NCBI GenBank assembly: GCA_013397115.1
Contig: VWZW01006255.1
Span: 2,647,270-2,711,269 of the forward strand
DNA from: Edolisoma coerulescens
Taxonomy: Eukaryota > Chordata > Aves > Passeriformes > Campephagidae
Direction of reading: 5' to 3'
DNA length: 64,000 nt
This document shows positions 40,655-52,320 of this stretch, one piece after another. Each line of letters opens with the position of its first letter. The first letter of the stretch is position 1. The notes under the pieces were generated by a model. That model saw only the letters and a list, made by a program, of their open reading frames with translations, was not told the DNA's origin and did not search any database. The translations under genes were made by a program, and so were the position numbers.

Positions 40655-40750
40655 TCTGCCTCTCTCTGCTTTTACATATTTCCACAAAGTAAAATACACA
40701 GATGCTAAACAGTTCAAATACGGAGATTCCCCCAAGACACCTCATACTGG
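40655..40750 (+). other. Candidate internal exon, unknown protein
   Basis: A long polypyrimidine stretch ending CTTCCAG (AG at 40653-40654) is followed by 96 bases and then a strong donor-like CTGG/GTGAGTAA at 40751. One frame is open across the whole segment and gives a hydrophilic peptide including YFHKVKYTDAKQFKYGD. The length is a multiple of three, as in many internal coding exons. The pair of splice signals is the best in the window, but the peptide is not recognised and no partner exon is identified. It could equally be an exon of a non-coding RNA or a chance match. Confidence 0.25.
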
Positions 40751-43528
40751 GTGAGTAACTTCTTGATAATTTTATGGTTTTGAGTGACTGAGTCTAGATC
40801 CCAGACCAGATGTATTGGATGTCAGGTTCATGTTCCCAAGAGCTTCCAGTCACAGGGCTGCTGGAACAGGCAATCCTACTCAGGAGGATCTGCAGAGTCT
40901 GACACAGCTACCAAAGGGAATTTTCCCACATGGTTGCTGCAGGGGCTGCATCAGCCTCCTGAAGTTTCTCAGAGGGACTTCTCTGCTGTGATTCCTCATG
41001 AGCACAGAACAGCCTTCAGCCAGCTGAGCAATTTGCACAATGTACAACAGGGTAGAAAACTATACAAGGACAAAATCAGTCCCATGCACAGAAACATCCC
41101 ACAGGGTTAGGTTTGGACCAAACAGCATTCTTTTGAAAGTGTCATATCTATTGCATCTAGCATGAATCAGTTTTTTGCATTAATAATTATCACTCTAACT
41201 GGTATCAGGTCGCTGAGTCTTACTGTTGTTATTTTTTAATCTGGGAACAGTATTCTAAAGTTTGAAAATGATGTATAGATGACATGGTTTAAATACTTGA
41301 ACATATTTCTTCTCATGCTTTTACATGGACTCACAGAGGAAACAGAACCAGGTACTGTTCTGACGTCGGTATTTGTATTGCATAAATACACACAAAAAAG
41401 TGAGATTTTTTTTTAATTTACTCCTAGCTCTAGTGCTACCAGCCTCCATGTTAGACTGCACTTACTTACATTAAACATTTTTCCCTTCAGTGGTGGGGAA
41501 ATAACTACAAAGGCAAAAGCCCCCAATAATGAGTAGGTCCTCCAAGCTACTAAAACAAGTGATTTCTGTCTCCAAATTCTCCTCTTGTGAGTGGGATTAG
41601 CAGCTCAGACCCCAAGTCTTATACTCACCATACATCCTATTTTACAACTAAATGCTTCCCCCTTTGGAATCAGCCCTGTGTTCCAACAACTCCACAGTGT
41701 AGTTAATTGGGAAAAAAAATAGAAGAAAGTAACATTGACTATGACTGACAATTTAATGTGGGATTACAACTTGCAGTGCTTATTCTGCTGTTATTCACAG
41801 GCTCAGATTTGGCTGAAAAGCAATTTTCCCAGAATGGACCAAAAAATAAGAGGTCTCTTGAAGAGTCCTTTGAGCCATGACAAATGCAACATGGACTATT
41901 TCAGTCAATCCTACTTTTGGCCAACAAATTATTTTTGTTGAATTATCCTGAAGCAGTCTTATTCTAGAAGCAGTCTATGGTCCTAAAAAAACAAGATGGA
42001 AATTCTTTTATCTGAAGGGTATTTTCCAGAATTTATTCCTGCTTCTAAAACACATTCACAGCCCTTCAAAACAGTCACATGAATAGTCTTCCAGAAAACA
42101 GCACTTTTACACACAAATTACCTGTATATTTCCTTGAAATTATTCAGCTGATTGATACAGGGAGGTTACAGCAAGAGCAACAGCTCTTCAACTAATGTCC
42201 TCAGCTTGAAGTCTACACTAATTTTGTGAAGCCTAATGTGGAGGCCTTGTGCCCAAATGTTTTCCAACTTTCTTCCAGCTGGATCAGATGTTCCAATAAA
42301 ATACATCATTTCAACCTATAAATTTTGTCTTTTACGCCTGAATAAGTGCAGGATGACAGACCTACCACTCTAAGGATCACCCAATCTATACTTCTAAATA
42401 TGAAGATCAATACACTAAGGATGCCAAATCTGCAAGCCAGAAGCATAATGATTTTTAAAAGTAACTGGAAAAAAAAAAGTTTCTAAGATTGCGTTACCAC
42501 CCTTCCTTTGACACATTTCTAGCAAAGCAGCAACTTGAAAATATTTGGCCTTAACAAGCTGTGAGGTACAGTTTGTTAAAAACCTGTGCTCCCATTCATA
42601 TCTCAGGTATTTAGTGTGGGTTTTTTCTACCCTCAATCTCCTCTTTTGCTGATCCCCAAATCTGTCCCTCCAAAAGCAGAAATGCGAATGGATGCAAGAT
42701 GTAGCAGGCACACTGTTTTAAATACCAGAAGAAAGCTTTGGTGAGAATAATGTTGAGGGCACCTGGGTTATAACATACTCTGTCTGGTAACATGTGTTAA
42801 AGACAGGGAAAAACTAATAGCTGCAAATCTCAAAATAGATCTGAACAGCCTACAGTACAAAAAAGCCCAATCCTTGGGATCTGCTTGTCGTCATAACTCC
42901 CATTATCCTTATCAGTAATTCACCAGTACAGGGACCTTAAAGATAAAAATTCCCCATTAAGCCATATTAAAGACACTGCTTTTTTTTTGGTATCTGCAAT
43001 GTCACAATACAAGCTGGTTATGCAGTTCCCATGTGAACTGAGCCAGCCTCAAGGCTGAGGCAACAGTTTTACCTACAGGTTACCAGTGTCCTGAAATTGC
43101 CCCTCCAGCCCTCTGTCCTGCAACCTGTGCCCTACCAGATTAAAGAGGACTAAACTTTCACTGGAGACTGCACTTACCTAAACACATGTCTCAAGACACA
43201 GGCAGCAGGCACCTCACGTGAGTTTCTTAGTACAATGTATGGTGCAATAAACCAATCACCTTCCCACACCTTCATTACCATGAGGTCTCTTGGTACAGAG
43301 GTAAAAAGGTTCAAATGAACTAATACTGATGGAGCAAGTTGGCAACATATAAGGAATTATAATTTTTTTTCTATCTAATAATAGTTTCTGAAAAGCACTC
43401 TGCAGCTTTTGGGATGAGAATGAAGAGAGAGAATAAACTAATGAAAAGCAATGTCTTTTCACAATTAGAAGAAGGCCATGAGAACTTGAGACACTGAACC
43501 GGGGAAAACAATTTTTTTGCACTTTACT
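40751..43528. other. Non-coding, nothing recognised
   Basis: AT-rich sequence with short A or T runs (about 41406-41415, 42469-42478, 42980-42990). A CRE-like TGACGTC lies near 41361-41367. No gene or repeat family is recognised. Confidence 0.5.
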
Positions 43529-43609
43529 AGGTTTAAGGTGAGGGTTAGGATTATTGTTAGGGTTTAGAGAGTTCAATATCCTACAGGTCCAGGAACACTG
43601 GGGCAAGAA
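43529..43609 (-). repeat. Inverted partial copy of the telomere-like 177-bp repeat
   Basis: This segment carries degenerate GGTTAG-type units (GAGGGTTAGGATTATTG, then TTAGGGTTTAG). They are followed by 30 bases (43576-43605) that are the exact reverse complement of 44096-44125 in the tandem repeat downstream. It is one inverted, truncated unit about 490 bases from the nearest matching direct copy. Similarity stops after GGGGCAAGA at the right end. Confidence 0.8.
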
Positions 43610-43898
43610 CCTGGTGCTGCAGGTTAGAATCCACAAGCTCCAGAAACAGCCTCCTTTGATAGTCCTCCAGCAAGCTATCAGCACAATCTTTAGCAGCACA
43701 GCTCATGGGATGAGCTAGAACAAAACTTTTGCATTTATGTTGTCACTCTCTATTTTGCTTTCCAAACACTTTGCCATTTCACAGGAGCTTGTGGACTTCT
43801 GCCCCTTGGGCAGTATACATTGTGAAGTATCACTATTGTAAAAAAAAAAAAAAAAAAAAGAAACCTTATTCAAAATGGTAAAACCCACACAAAGAATA
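43610..43898. other. Spacer between inverted and direct repeat copies
   Basis: About 290 bases with no similarity to the repeat unit. It contains a 20-base run of A at 43840-43859. The run might be a retroposon tail or a simple polymorphic tract; no source transcript is recognised upstream of it. Confidence 0.5.
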
Positions 43899-44285
43899 AC
43901 CTTGCCATGCCTCTTCCAGCAACCATGTTGTTGGACCTGTAGGCTCTTTGAATCTCTTAACCCTAAACCCTAAGTATAACCCTACCCCTCCCCCTACCCC
44001 AAACCCAAAACCAACATCATGACTGGTTAAGATCAGAAAGATGCAGGAGCAGCAACATTGATGCCCTGCTGGGATCACCTTGGCATGCCTATTCCTGCCC
44101 CAGTGTTCCTGGACCTGTAGGATATTTGACTCTCTCAATCCTAACCCTGTGGCTGACCCTCACTCTAACACTAGCCCTGCCCCAAACCCAATACTACAGC
44201 TGGTCAAGACCAGAGGGCTATAGGAGCAGCAATGTTGGGGCCTGGCCAGGATCACCTTGGCACACCTATTCCTGCCCCACTGGGA
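43899..44285 (+). repeat. Telomere-like minisatellite, ~177-bp unit, about 2.2 copies
   Basis: Direct copies begin ACCTTGCCATGCC at 43899, ACCTTGGCATGCC at 44077 and ACCTTGGCACACC at 44254, giving periods of 178 and 177. Each full unit has the same order: a CCTGCCCC or related block, GGACCTGTAGG, a degenerate CCCTAA-type tract, CCCCAAACCCAA, then GACTGGTTAAGATCAGA or GCTGGTCAAGACCAGA, GGAGCAGCAA and GGATCACC. Copy 1 has the clearest telomere-like run (TTAACCCTAAACCCTAAG near 43958-43975). The third copy stops near 44285. The copies look roughly three-quarters identical by eye. I know no named family with this unit. It resembles an interstitial telomere-like satellite fragment. Confidence 0.8.
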
Positions 44286-45919
44286 CTGAATTTGTGCTGC
44301 AGGCACCGGGTGCCTTGGAAATGCCACTTCTTTGTGTGTAAGAAGTGTGCGTAAAAAAACCTGCTAAGCTTTGAAGAGAAGCAGCAGACAAAGCTGTTAC
44401 AATACATGCTTAATTCACAGCAGTGATTGCACCACAAACTAAGGAAAGCCAGCAGGAGAGGAAACCCGTACACACAGACATTTCCAGAAATGTTTTGAAA
44501 AATTTGGTTCTATATATTGCTTTGGACAATGCAGAGATGCTTAATTTTAACTACCATCAGGGCTCTGAGAGCACAGATGGATGCCTGTTAATTAAAGCTA
44601 GCAGAGTTCTGTGTAAATTCAAAGAATAAAACAAATAAATAAATATTAGCCCCACAAGAATGTTCAAAGTAAAAAATGGTAATGAGTTTTGGAAGCAAGG
44701 AAGGAAATTGTTGTCAGTGGAAAAGAGCCAAGTAAGATAATAGACCCCTGCCAGCAGATGACCATCACTAACAACTCTGTCTTATCAGGAAGCATCTTGT
44801 CAGCCAAGTCTGCAGATTAGAGGGACAGCCAAGAGCCAGGCAGATCTACTACAGGTACAGATCAGTTTAGTCAGGTATTGTCCAAAATCCAGTGGCAACA
44901 GAAGTAGTAATGCAAGTTACCTCTTCTGAGGCAAGAACAGGAAATAAAAATAAATTTTAAAAAATCTAGTCAATATGCATGAAACCAGAATAAGCAACTA
45001 AAGATTACCAAGAAAGATCATTGCTATGTTTTCAGTAAAAAGGTATGAATTGGGAAAGCAAGGACAATGAAACACAGACAGTTAGATCAGTCCCCACTAC
45101 CAACAGTCTCTGCTAAATCTCAAAAACTGAGATATCTATATCCTTTTGTAGTTAATTCAGGACTCCAGAAGTGTCAGGTTCATAGCCCTGAACACTTGAG
45201 TGTTTCAAAAATATGAAACAGGGAATATTAAAGTGGGACAACTTTTACAGACGCTGCCTCGTGATTTCTTTTTGACACTGAAAACAAGGACATCAATTCT
45301 AAGGATGGATTCTTGCTAGAGTCAGTATCTGCAGTCACCAACACATCTCCTGAAAGAGGTCAGCAAATAGCCTGAGCCTGTAGTTACTTTCAGTAAACAC
45401 AAGCCTAAGATGAACCAAAATCATCACAATATCACATCTCAAACTTGGCACCAGACTCAAGATGTCACTCCACAAACCCCTCTGGGATGTGTCAGCAGAG
45501 TCCCACTGCAGCCCCTCCGTTTTGTGACTTTTGGTAGATTTAGCAAGAAGCATCATGCTGTTCACAGCACACACCAAAGCAAAACCCTCCCTTCAACACT
45601 GTCTTTTTCTGAGCACAGGTGTGACAACTGCAACTGAGCCGTGTTAGAGGATCTGCTTCTGAAGAGAAATAAGGCAGAGAAGACAAACTTAATATACAGA
45701 AATAGATGCGTGAATGAAACAAGCTCTCATAAAAAGCCAACAGCAACACACCAGTCTTGACAGGGAGCATTAATCACTTCCTTAAAATAGAAAAGTGGCA
45801 ATATTTTGTGTGGTAAAGACAAATGATTTTCCAGGTGAGCATTCCCAGTTACAGGCAGCACAATACAAACAAGTAGAATCACAAATAATATGGGTGATGA
45901 CAATATACATTACTTATAA
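44286..45919. other. Non-coding, nothing recognised
   Basis: AT-rich to mixed sequence with only short, unrecognised open frames on both strands. No further copy of the minisatellite is seen. Confidence 0.5.
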
Positions 45920-46005
45920 AATTGAATTGTATGTTTATATTATTATATACATCTTTATATTATTTATAATATAAATAAATTTATAAATAATATTCATTAA
46001 TTAGT
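45920..46005. repeat. AT-rich low-complexity tract
   Basis: About 85 bases made almost entirely of A and T, with overlapping dyads such as ATTTATA...TATAAAT and repeated TATATTATT-like words. It is a simple AT-rich tract with potential for local unpairing. No transposon ends were found. Confidence 0.6.
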
Positions 46006-49000
46006 CTAAAGATTCTATCAAACTATTTATCAATAAGGAAATGCCTCATCCTCTTCTAAAAACATTTATATGCTTTTCTTCTCTACAAGAAACCAGCTGT
46101 GCTACAATTGAGATGTAATATCATGTCCACAGAACCATAAAAAAAAAACCCAAAATATCAACTGCATCATCTTGAAATCTTACCCCAGAACAACTATGCA
46201 AAACTAAGCTCAAGTATGGCTATTTTAAGTACAGAAACTCCTGAGATACAGAAACAAGGCTGAGTAATCACATACAGAAAGTACCCTTAAGAAAAAAAAA
46301 GCATTGATACACAATGCAGTAATTTATTCCAGTAGCTCAAACATTATAGCTCTCTATACTTTCAGGACCAGCATTTTTCCTACTGATATTGCCCACAAAC
46401 ATCCTCTCCAGCTTGTGTTAAAACTTGTCTATTGGACAAAGTGAAGAAGATATCAGTAAAAGAAAGCATGAGACACTGCAGATGGGAAAATTAATTTTAA
46501 AGAGAAACTCAAGGAAAAGATGGCTAGGTTTATATGGAGAAAAGTAGTCAGACCCCTCCAATCCTGGAAAGAATATAAACACGACTGCAGCCTTCTCTTT
46601 AGGCTAATGGGCTCTGCCGAGAAGCAGGGCACGTCTGCAGAGGCAGAGCACAGTGCTAATGCAGCTCTGCTGTCCCTGGGACCCACCTCGTTAAGCACTG
46701 CCCTGCACAGGCACACGCTAAATGCTCCTGGACAGCAGCCACTACTGCTCTCACATGTGCCTCCAAACAGAGCTGAACTTTTGCATTTAACATAGCATTT
46801 CTGAAATCTGAACACAGCAAAGCAGCCAAATAATTCACAAAAGGTCAAAAGCCAGGAAGACTGAAAACCTACTAATTTCTCCAGCATGAAAGCACAATTT
46901 AAGAAATTTCCATACACAGAATTTGTAGATTGCTTTTTCTCATCAGTTTTCATTAATGTACATACTGCTGTTACACAGTAAAGATCACTACCTCCACACG
47001 CTATTTTCCAACTATTAAATATTCTGTCTTTTAAATGTGGTTCTTACAGAAATTATTTTTAACTGCTTCATCCTGTGACACTGCAGAGCTGTACAAGTCA
47101 TCAGTTTCAGCAGCATCTTTGTCAAGCTATTTTGGTTGTGCCCACAAATCTCAGGACAAAATGCTCCAAATAAAGGATCAGCACCTTATTGGTTCTCACC
47201 TTTGACTCAATCTGAAGCCCTGTTGAGGATGACTTCCAAATTTCAACCATTAACACAGACAAAACCTTTTATTAGACTGCCTTGTCATTCTCCCCATGAC
47301 CTGTTAACCACTAACAAGTGACAGAGCCCTGACAAACTCAGGGCGATGTTACAGATGCTGGGACAAGAACACCTTCAGGAAGTGCAATCTGGAAGATGTG
47401 GCTGCTTCACTCCTGGAGGAATGATTACATTTTACGCAGCGCCTAACACAGTCCTTGAGGCAGGAGCTACTGACAACTTCAATCTAAATGCTCGAATTAG
47501 GAGGTTATAAAGCCAAGGTCTTTCTTGCCCACCCTTTTCTGAGCCTCATCCCAGCAGTAAGAGCTAGATTTGAGATACAGAAGGCCAAGACCCTACCCCT
47601 CCAAAGCCCGCTTGCACCGATGGCTAGGAATAGCTAAAGCCAAGAAAGGAATCAACCTGCATCTTCTCCATGGGCACTCCAACAGCTTGGCCATCTCACC
47701 AAGTACAGCCTGGAAACACTGCTCAGCATCCCTGGGAGTAGAAACTGCATCTCCACAATGTGCACACCTGATGTAGCTCCCAGGAAAGGCAGGTAGGCAA
47801 GGCACAGCTCAGCCCTACCACTTCCAGAGGTTAGCAGTGCACCTCCCTGTTCAGTCTGCTGGAGCACCACGTATCTTGCCCTTCATGCCCTTGGTGGAGC
47901 AGTTAGATACTGTCACATCTAACCTGCACACTGCACAGCCCCATTTCAGGGCCAGCCATCTTCATCTTCAGTTCTGCACCACCTACACCACACTCCTGGT
48001 GCCAGGGACCCAAACACAGTACTGTAGCAGCCCACATTTGAACATGCACCACCCTAACATGTCATTTTACAGTACAGAGTTTCAACATCAAGCTTGCTTG
48101 ACAGGTTGCCAGCCCTGCCTCTGTGTCCCAGGCCCTCAGCCCCTTCCTCCCTCCACCCAGAGCTCTGAGGTGCACACCCCTGCCTGCCAGCACGTGACCA
48201 GTGCTCACAAGATTGGTGACATAATCTAGGTTCAAAGCGGATTATTTTTGACTCAGCCCCCCACTCATTGATCTAATTCATGGCATAATCTTACAACAGT
48301 TGTACCAACACAGTTTGTGGGGCAGGGAGCCACAGCCAGGCACACACAGAGAGGAAGAACAGCTGGAGTTGCAGGAAACAAGGTTACTGCAGAGGCCAAG
48401 AACTGTGGCTTCAGAGGTGGCCACGTGCCACATCTTGTCCTTTTTCTTCCCAAGATACAGGACATTTTCTTCTAATTAACCAGCAACCAGAAATTAAATT
48501 TACATATCCCTGCCTGTTTCTACTGAGTTCTTTTGCAAGTCAGCAATTCTCCTGAGTTAAAGTAATCCACTAATTCTAAACAGTGAAGCCTCAAGGTCCA
48601 GAAACTGCTTCTAAGGACTCTAAAGGAAGAAACTAAAGTCATGCATTTTTAGGTTTAGTCAAGAGCAACAAATGTACTGGTCAGAGGTCCATATTTCCAC
48701 TGAAATATGGTTTGGGATCCACAAATGGAAAGTGTTTAAACCCACTGTTTTTAATTAAAAATACCCAAGATCTGTGCTAGCAATGAGCTGGGTTGCAGAT
48801 TTCCCTTACCTGCTGACATCTCTAGCTTTCTAATATCAATCTCTCTACTGCTTAAATGTTTAAACAGTTTTCCTCTTTACTGTTCACTCCACAGTTTCAT
48901 TTTCTTCACACAACTCTTAACCTTTCTTGCTGATTCAGGGCTGCAGAGCGCAGTGTCCATGCAGCTCACAAACTGGATGGACATAAATACTGGGGATCAC

Positions 49001-51642
49001 ATCAGGGCTCCTGGCATCACTTGTAATTTAGCCATTTGATACATTTGACCAACCAAGCTAAAAGCAATGATTGAAAGAATTTGAGCTCTCCTGCACAACA
49101 CTGTCGCAGAAGAGCAGTTTGGATTCTGGCCATTCATCACTCCAAACCAAGCAGGAGACATGAATCTCCCTGCTAGTTAGAGACATTATTCAGGTTACCC
49201 AACAGTCCCACACTTAACAGCATCTTCCTAAACTCCTTGAACACAGTAGCACCACACCAAGGAAGACAGTGGCTTGGACTGCCTACTTGACTTAGCCCCC
49301 CACTCCTAAATGAGCCACAACAAAAGCTGATGGCAAAGAGCTTACCTGCTCACATCCCAGCTTCATTCTCCTCCATACTTGCAGTCCAGGTTCACGGCTA
49401 CACCAAGCACTTGTCCATGCACACATTTTGAGAAGGAAAAAAGATTACAGCCACTTCATATTGTCAGAGCAGTGTTTGGGATCACATTGAGTGAGGCTAA
49501 ATTCAGATCATCTTCTTAAATAGCTCATCCCTAACCTATGAGGCAATCCCTCTCCACAGCACATGAGCCAGGAGCACGGGTAGCTCTGCTGCTCTGCAGC
49601 TCTCAGGCAGCCCCTTGCCAAGGACAAGAGAAGCCAGAAGGCAGCACATCTGGCAGAGCTTTCCCAGGAAAAGAAATGCTGCTTCAGTGAAAGAAAGGCT
49701 CAAAATTGGTAGATAACAACAGGCCAGAGAATGGATAGTACCCAACCCTAATGTGGGGCAATTGAAATAAGGTGTTGCAAGCTAGTACTCAAGACTCAGA
49801 ATTTCAGCCAAAGTTTCTAATCTAGTGCTAATGATTTGAAAAAGCACAGATGTCCATTGCTGTGTACCAGCCTGAGGACACTGTTTGCACAAGCAAAATT
49901 TTAATCTCAAAAAATAAATATGGGCAAAGAGAAATATTCCTGTTTACCAATTAAAAGATCATTTACGTAACTACCACTGCAGTCACTCCCTCCCCATTAA
50001 AATGAATGAAGAGACCCTTTCCCTCTGTGCACAGTGGATACGCTTTTAATAGCTGTTGCCTTTATCTTGTTTTGAGTCAGATATGAATGATCTTTACTTA
50101 GCGCTCTAAATCAGTCCAGAATATACCCTTTGATAGGACTGCTTTTTCCCCAATTATATCCATTACTGTTAGTCATCTGTTTCTTTCACTCATCCTGGAT
50201 CTTGTCATGTGCTCTTGACATAAATGGAGTTTTGCCATTGATTTCAGCAACAATAAAGTGGGCAAAAGCATTATTCGCAACACAGCATGGTCTGAGAGCA
50301 CCAAATCATAAGGCCCAACACAAATGCTCCTTGTATCCAATTTATTTCTCATTAAAGTGATGGAACCAGAAACTCAGGCTCTTCCTCCTTCCCTCCTTCC
50401 AAGCATCTCTGTGCAATGAGAAACTAAACTCTGCATAAGGTCCATCACAAAAGTGCCAAAAGATTGTTCTGGGGGATATTGCAGATGAGGCATTCCCCAT
50501 AAGAAAGCAATGAGAACCACCTCTCCAATGCACCAGGCACTGTGAGAGCTTTCTGCCCTAGCTCTACTCTAACACATTCATTTGCATTTCCATCCTCAAA
50601 AAGTAAATTCTAACTTTGAGATTTTCAAATGCCTAGAGTCAGAAAGTTCATATTTGCTGACTTTAGACCTCTTTTTTGAAATTCTAGCCAAAAGAGAGAC
50701 TTGGCAAGGTAGACATAGATTAAACAGTATTTAATAAGCTACTGCTATATAATGCATAAGTTCATACATTGCACATTACTTTTGAGGGATTAACTGTTGT
50801 AAAAGGCATTGCCAAAAGTCAAGCCAGCTATGTAGTTACTAATCTGACTTCTAGAGCAGAATTCAGCAGCACAAGTCCTATGCAAATACCTAGGTATTTA
50901 TTGGTCTGTTCCAATCAAAACGGAGATGACTACATAATTTCAGTAACTAACCATACTCAGAACTTCTGGAGACATGAGTTCAACCCAGAAATTCTTTTTC
51001 TCCTGCAGATTTAAGAGTCTTTCAGCATAAAAGACTTAACTATATATCTGCTCTGAACATATATCAAGCATTTCATGGGCCTATTTGAAAGAAGTCAGAT
51101 TGAAACAGTAGTTGACAGAGCACCCAGTCCATTGTAAATCAAATATCAATGAAACCTTTCCCTGAAGATTAAGTTTCATATTTGGTACATTACCAGATTT
51201 TTATCCAGATGTTGGTGTTGAAAAAACAGTTTCCTAGTTAAGGCAATTATTGATAAGTTCTGCAAAAATAACTCTGGTGTTGCCCCACTGAACTACCTTG
51301 GTGGTTTCAGATATTCTTGGAATGAAAGGTATTTTAATGACTGTTATTCACATTGCTTTTCATCTACAAATACATATGTCATGAATAAGAGGAACGATAT
51401 TCGCAAAATAGGTACAGACTCATTCAACAATGCCAAGAAGAGTACAAAGAAGCCCTATTTCATTGGGTTTTAAAAATGAAGTTCAAGTGACTTCACACAA
51501 AAATACTGTGGTACAAAAAAGCAGCAGAATCAGTCTCAAAGCAGATACATAGAATAAAGACTAAATCTAGGGACAAAATTGGATTACTTGAAATACTGCT
51601 GTACTAAATACTAGATTTAGAAAATAAAAACATATAAAATTT
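46006..51642. other. Non-coding, nothing recognised
   Basis: Contains A runs near 46139-46148 and 46292-46300. A 166-codon minus-strand frame spans 46453-46953, but it has no recognisable domain and overlaps plus-strand frames, so it is not called as a gene. GC rises slightly around 46600-46760 and 47560-48200 without a clear island. No CR1, LTR or tRNA was recognised. Confidence 0.5.
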
Positions 51643-51720
51643 AAAGTGTCCCTCCCCATGGCAGGGGGATTGGAACTAGATGATCTCTGAGGTCACTTCA
51701 ACCCAAACCATCCTGTGATA
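51643..51720 (+). mobile_element. CR1 LINE 3' end, 5'-truncated
   Basis: The stretch AAAGTGTCCCTCCCCATGGC, then AGGGGGATTGGAACTAGATG, ATCTCTGAGGTCACTTCAAC and CCAAACCATCCTGTGATAA follows avian CR1 3' ends closely, with the diagnostic order 'CCATGGCAGGGGG-TTGGAACTAGATGATCT...CCAACCCAAACCAT'. Only the last ~78 bases are present, as is common for CR1. This is a main reason for assigning the window to a bird. Confidence 0.9.
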
Positions 51721-52139
51721 ATTATATATTGAACTTAACATTGCTTCTCATGTTTTTCAGTATGCAAAAGAATTGTGATGCTCAATATATGTGTTGTAAA
51801 CCATCTAAAAAATGCATTCCAATTTGATCTGAAGCACATGTAAGATTTCCTATGGTGCACATTGACTAGATAACTGATGTGGTTTAATCCGTGTTATTTA
51901 CAAGTGGGAGAGCTTGATGATAAGTAGAAAACAAATTACACAAGTTTATTACACCCTCCCTCTCACTTACACCAACGAGTGATTGTAATGAAAGTTATAA
52001 TCATGGAAGATTTAAAGAGATGGACACACAACTGTGCTGCTGGTTCAGCATCCAGAAGCACAACATATGCCCCACACATTGATGAGGGTACATTACGTGC
52101 AGACACAGTTGTTTGCAAAGCACTGGCACAACACCACAC
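51721..52139. other. Non-coding, nothing recognised
   Basis: AT-rich flank of the CR1 copy. No exon or repeat is recognised. Confidence 0.5.
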
Positions 52140-52320
52140 AGGCCTCCCTCTCTCGAGGCCCATCTGCACATTTGACTGTGTCACTTGTCCGGGCCCCGTC
52201 ACCGAGCGCCTTCAGCAGGGCAGCACCGCACAAACAAAGCACAGGACCCGAGCAGAGGGTTGCTGCTTCTCGGAACATGACGTCCTCCTGGAGCTGGCAC
52301 CCAACGTGCACTGAAGATCA
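52140..52320. promoter_or_regulatory. Small CpG-containing patch with CRE-like site
   Basis: GC-richer segment with about ten CpGs, including CCGGGCCCCGTCACCGAGCGCC (here given in part), and a CRE-like ATGACGTCC near 52277-52285. Frames are open on both strands across it, which fits GC richness. It is too small and weak to be a firm CpG island. A distal regulatory element or unrecognised exon is possible. Confidence 0.2.

Noticed and set aside
43840..43859. A20 run as the tail of a processed pseudogene
   Set aside because: The sequence upstream does not resemble any known transcript, and no target-site duplication is evident.
46453..46953. 166-codon minus-strand frame
   Set aside because: No known domain, overlapped by plus-strand frames of similar quality, and ordinary base composition. 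Treated as chance.
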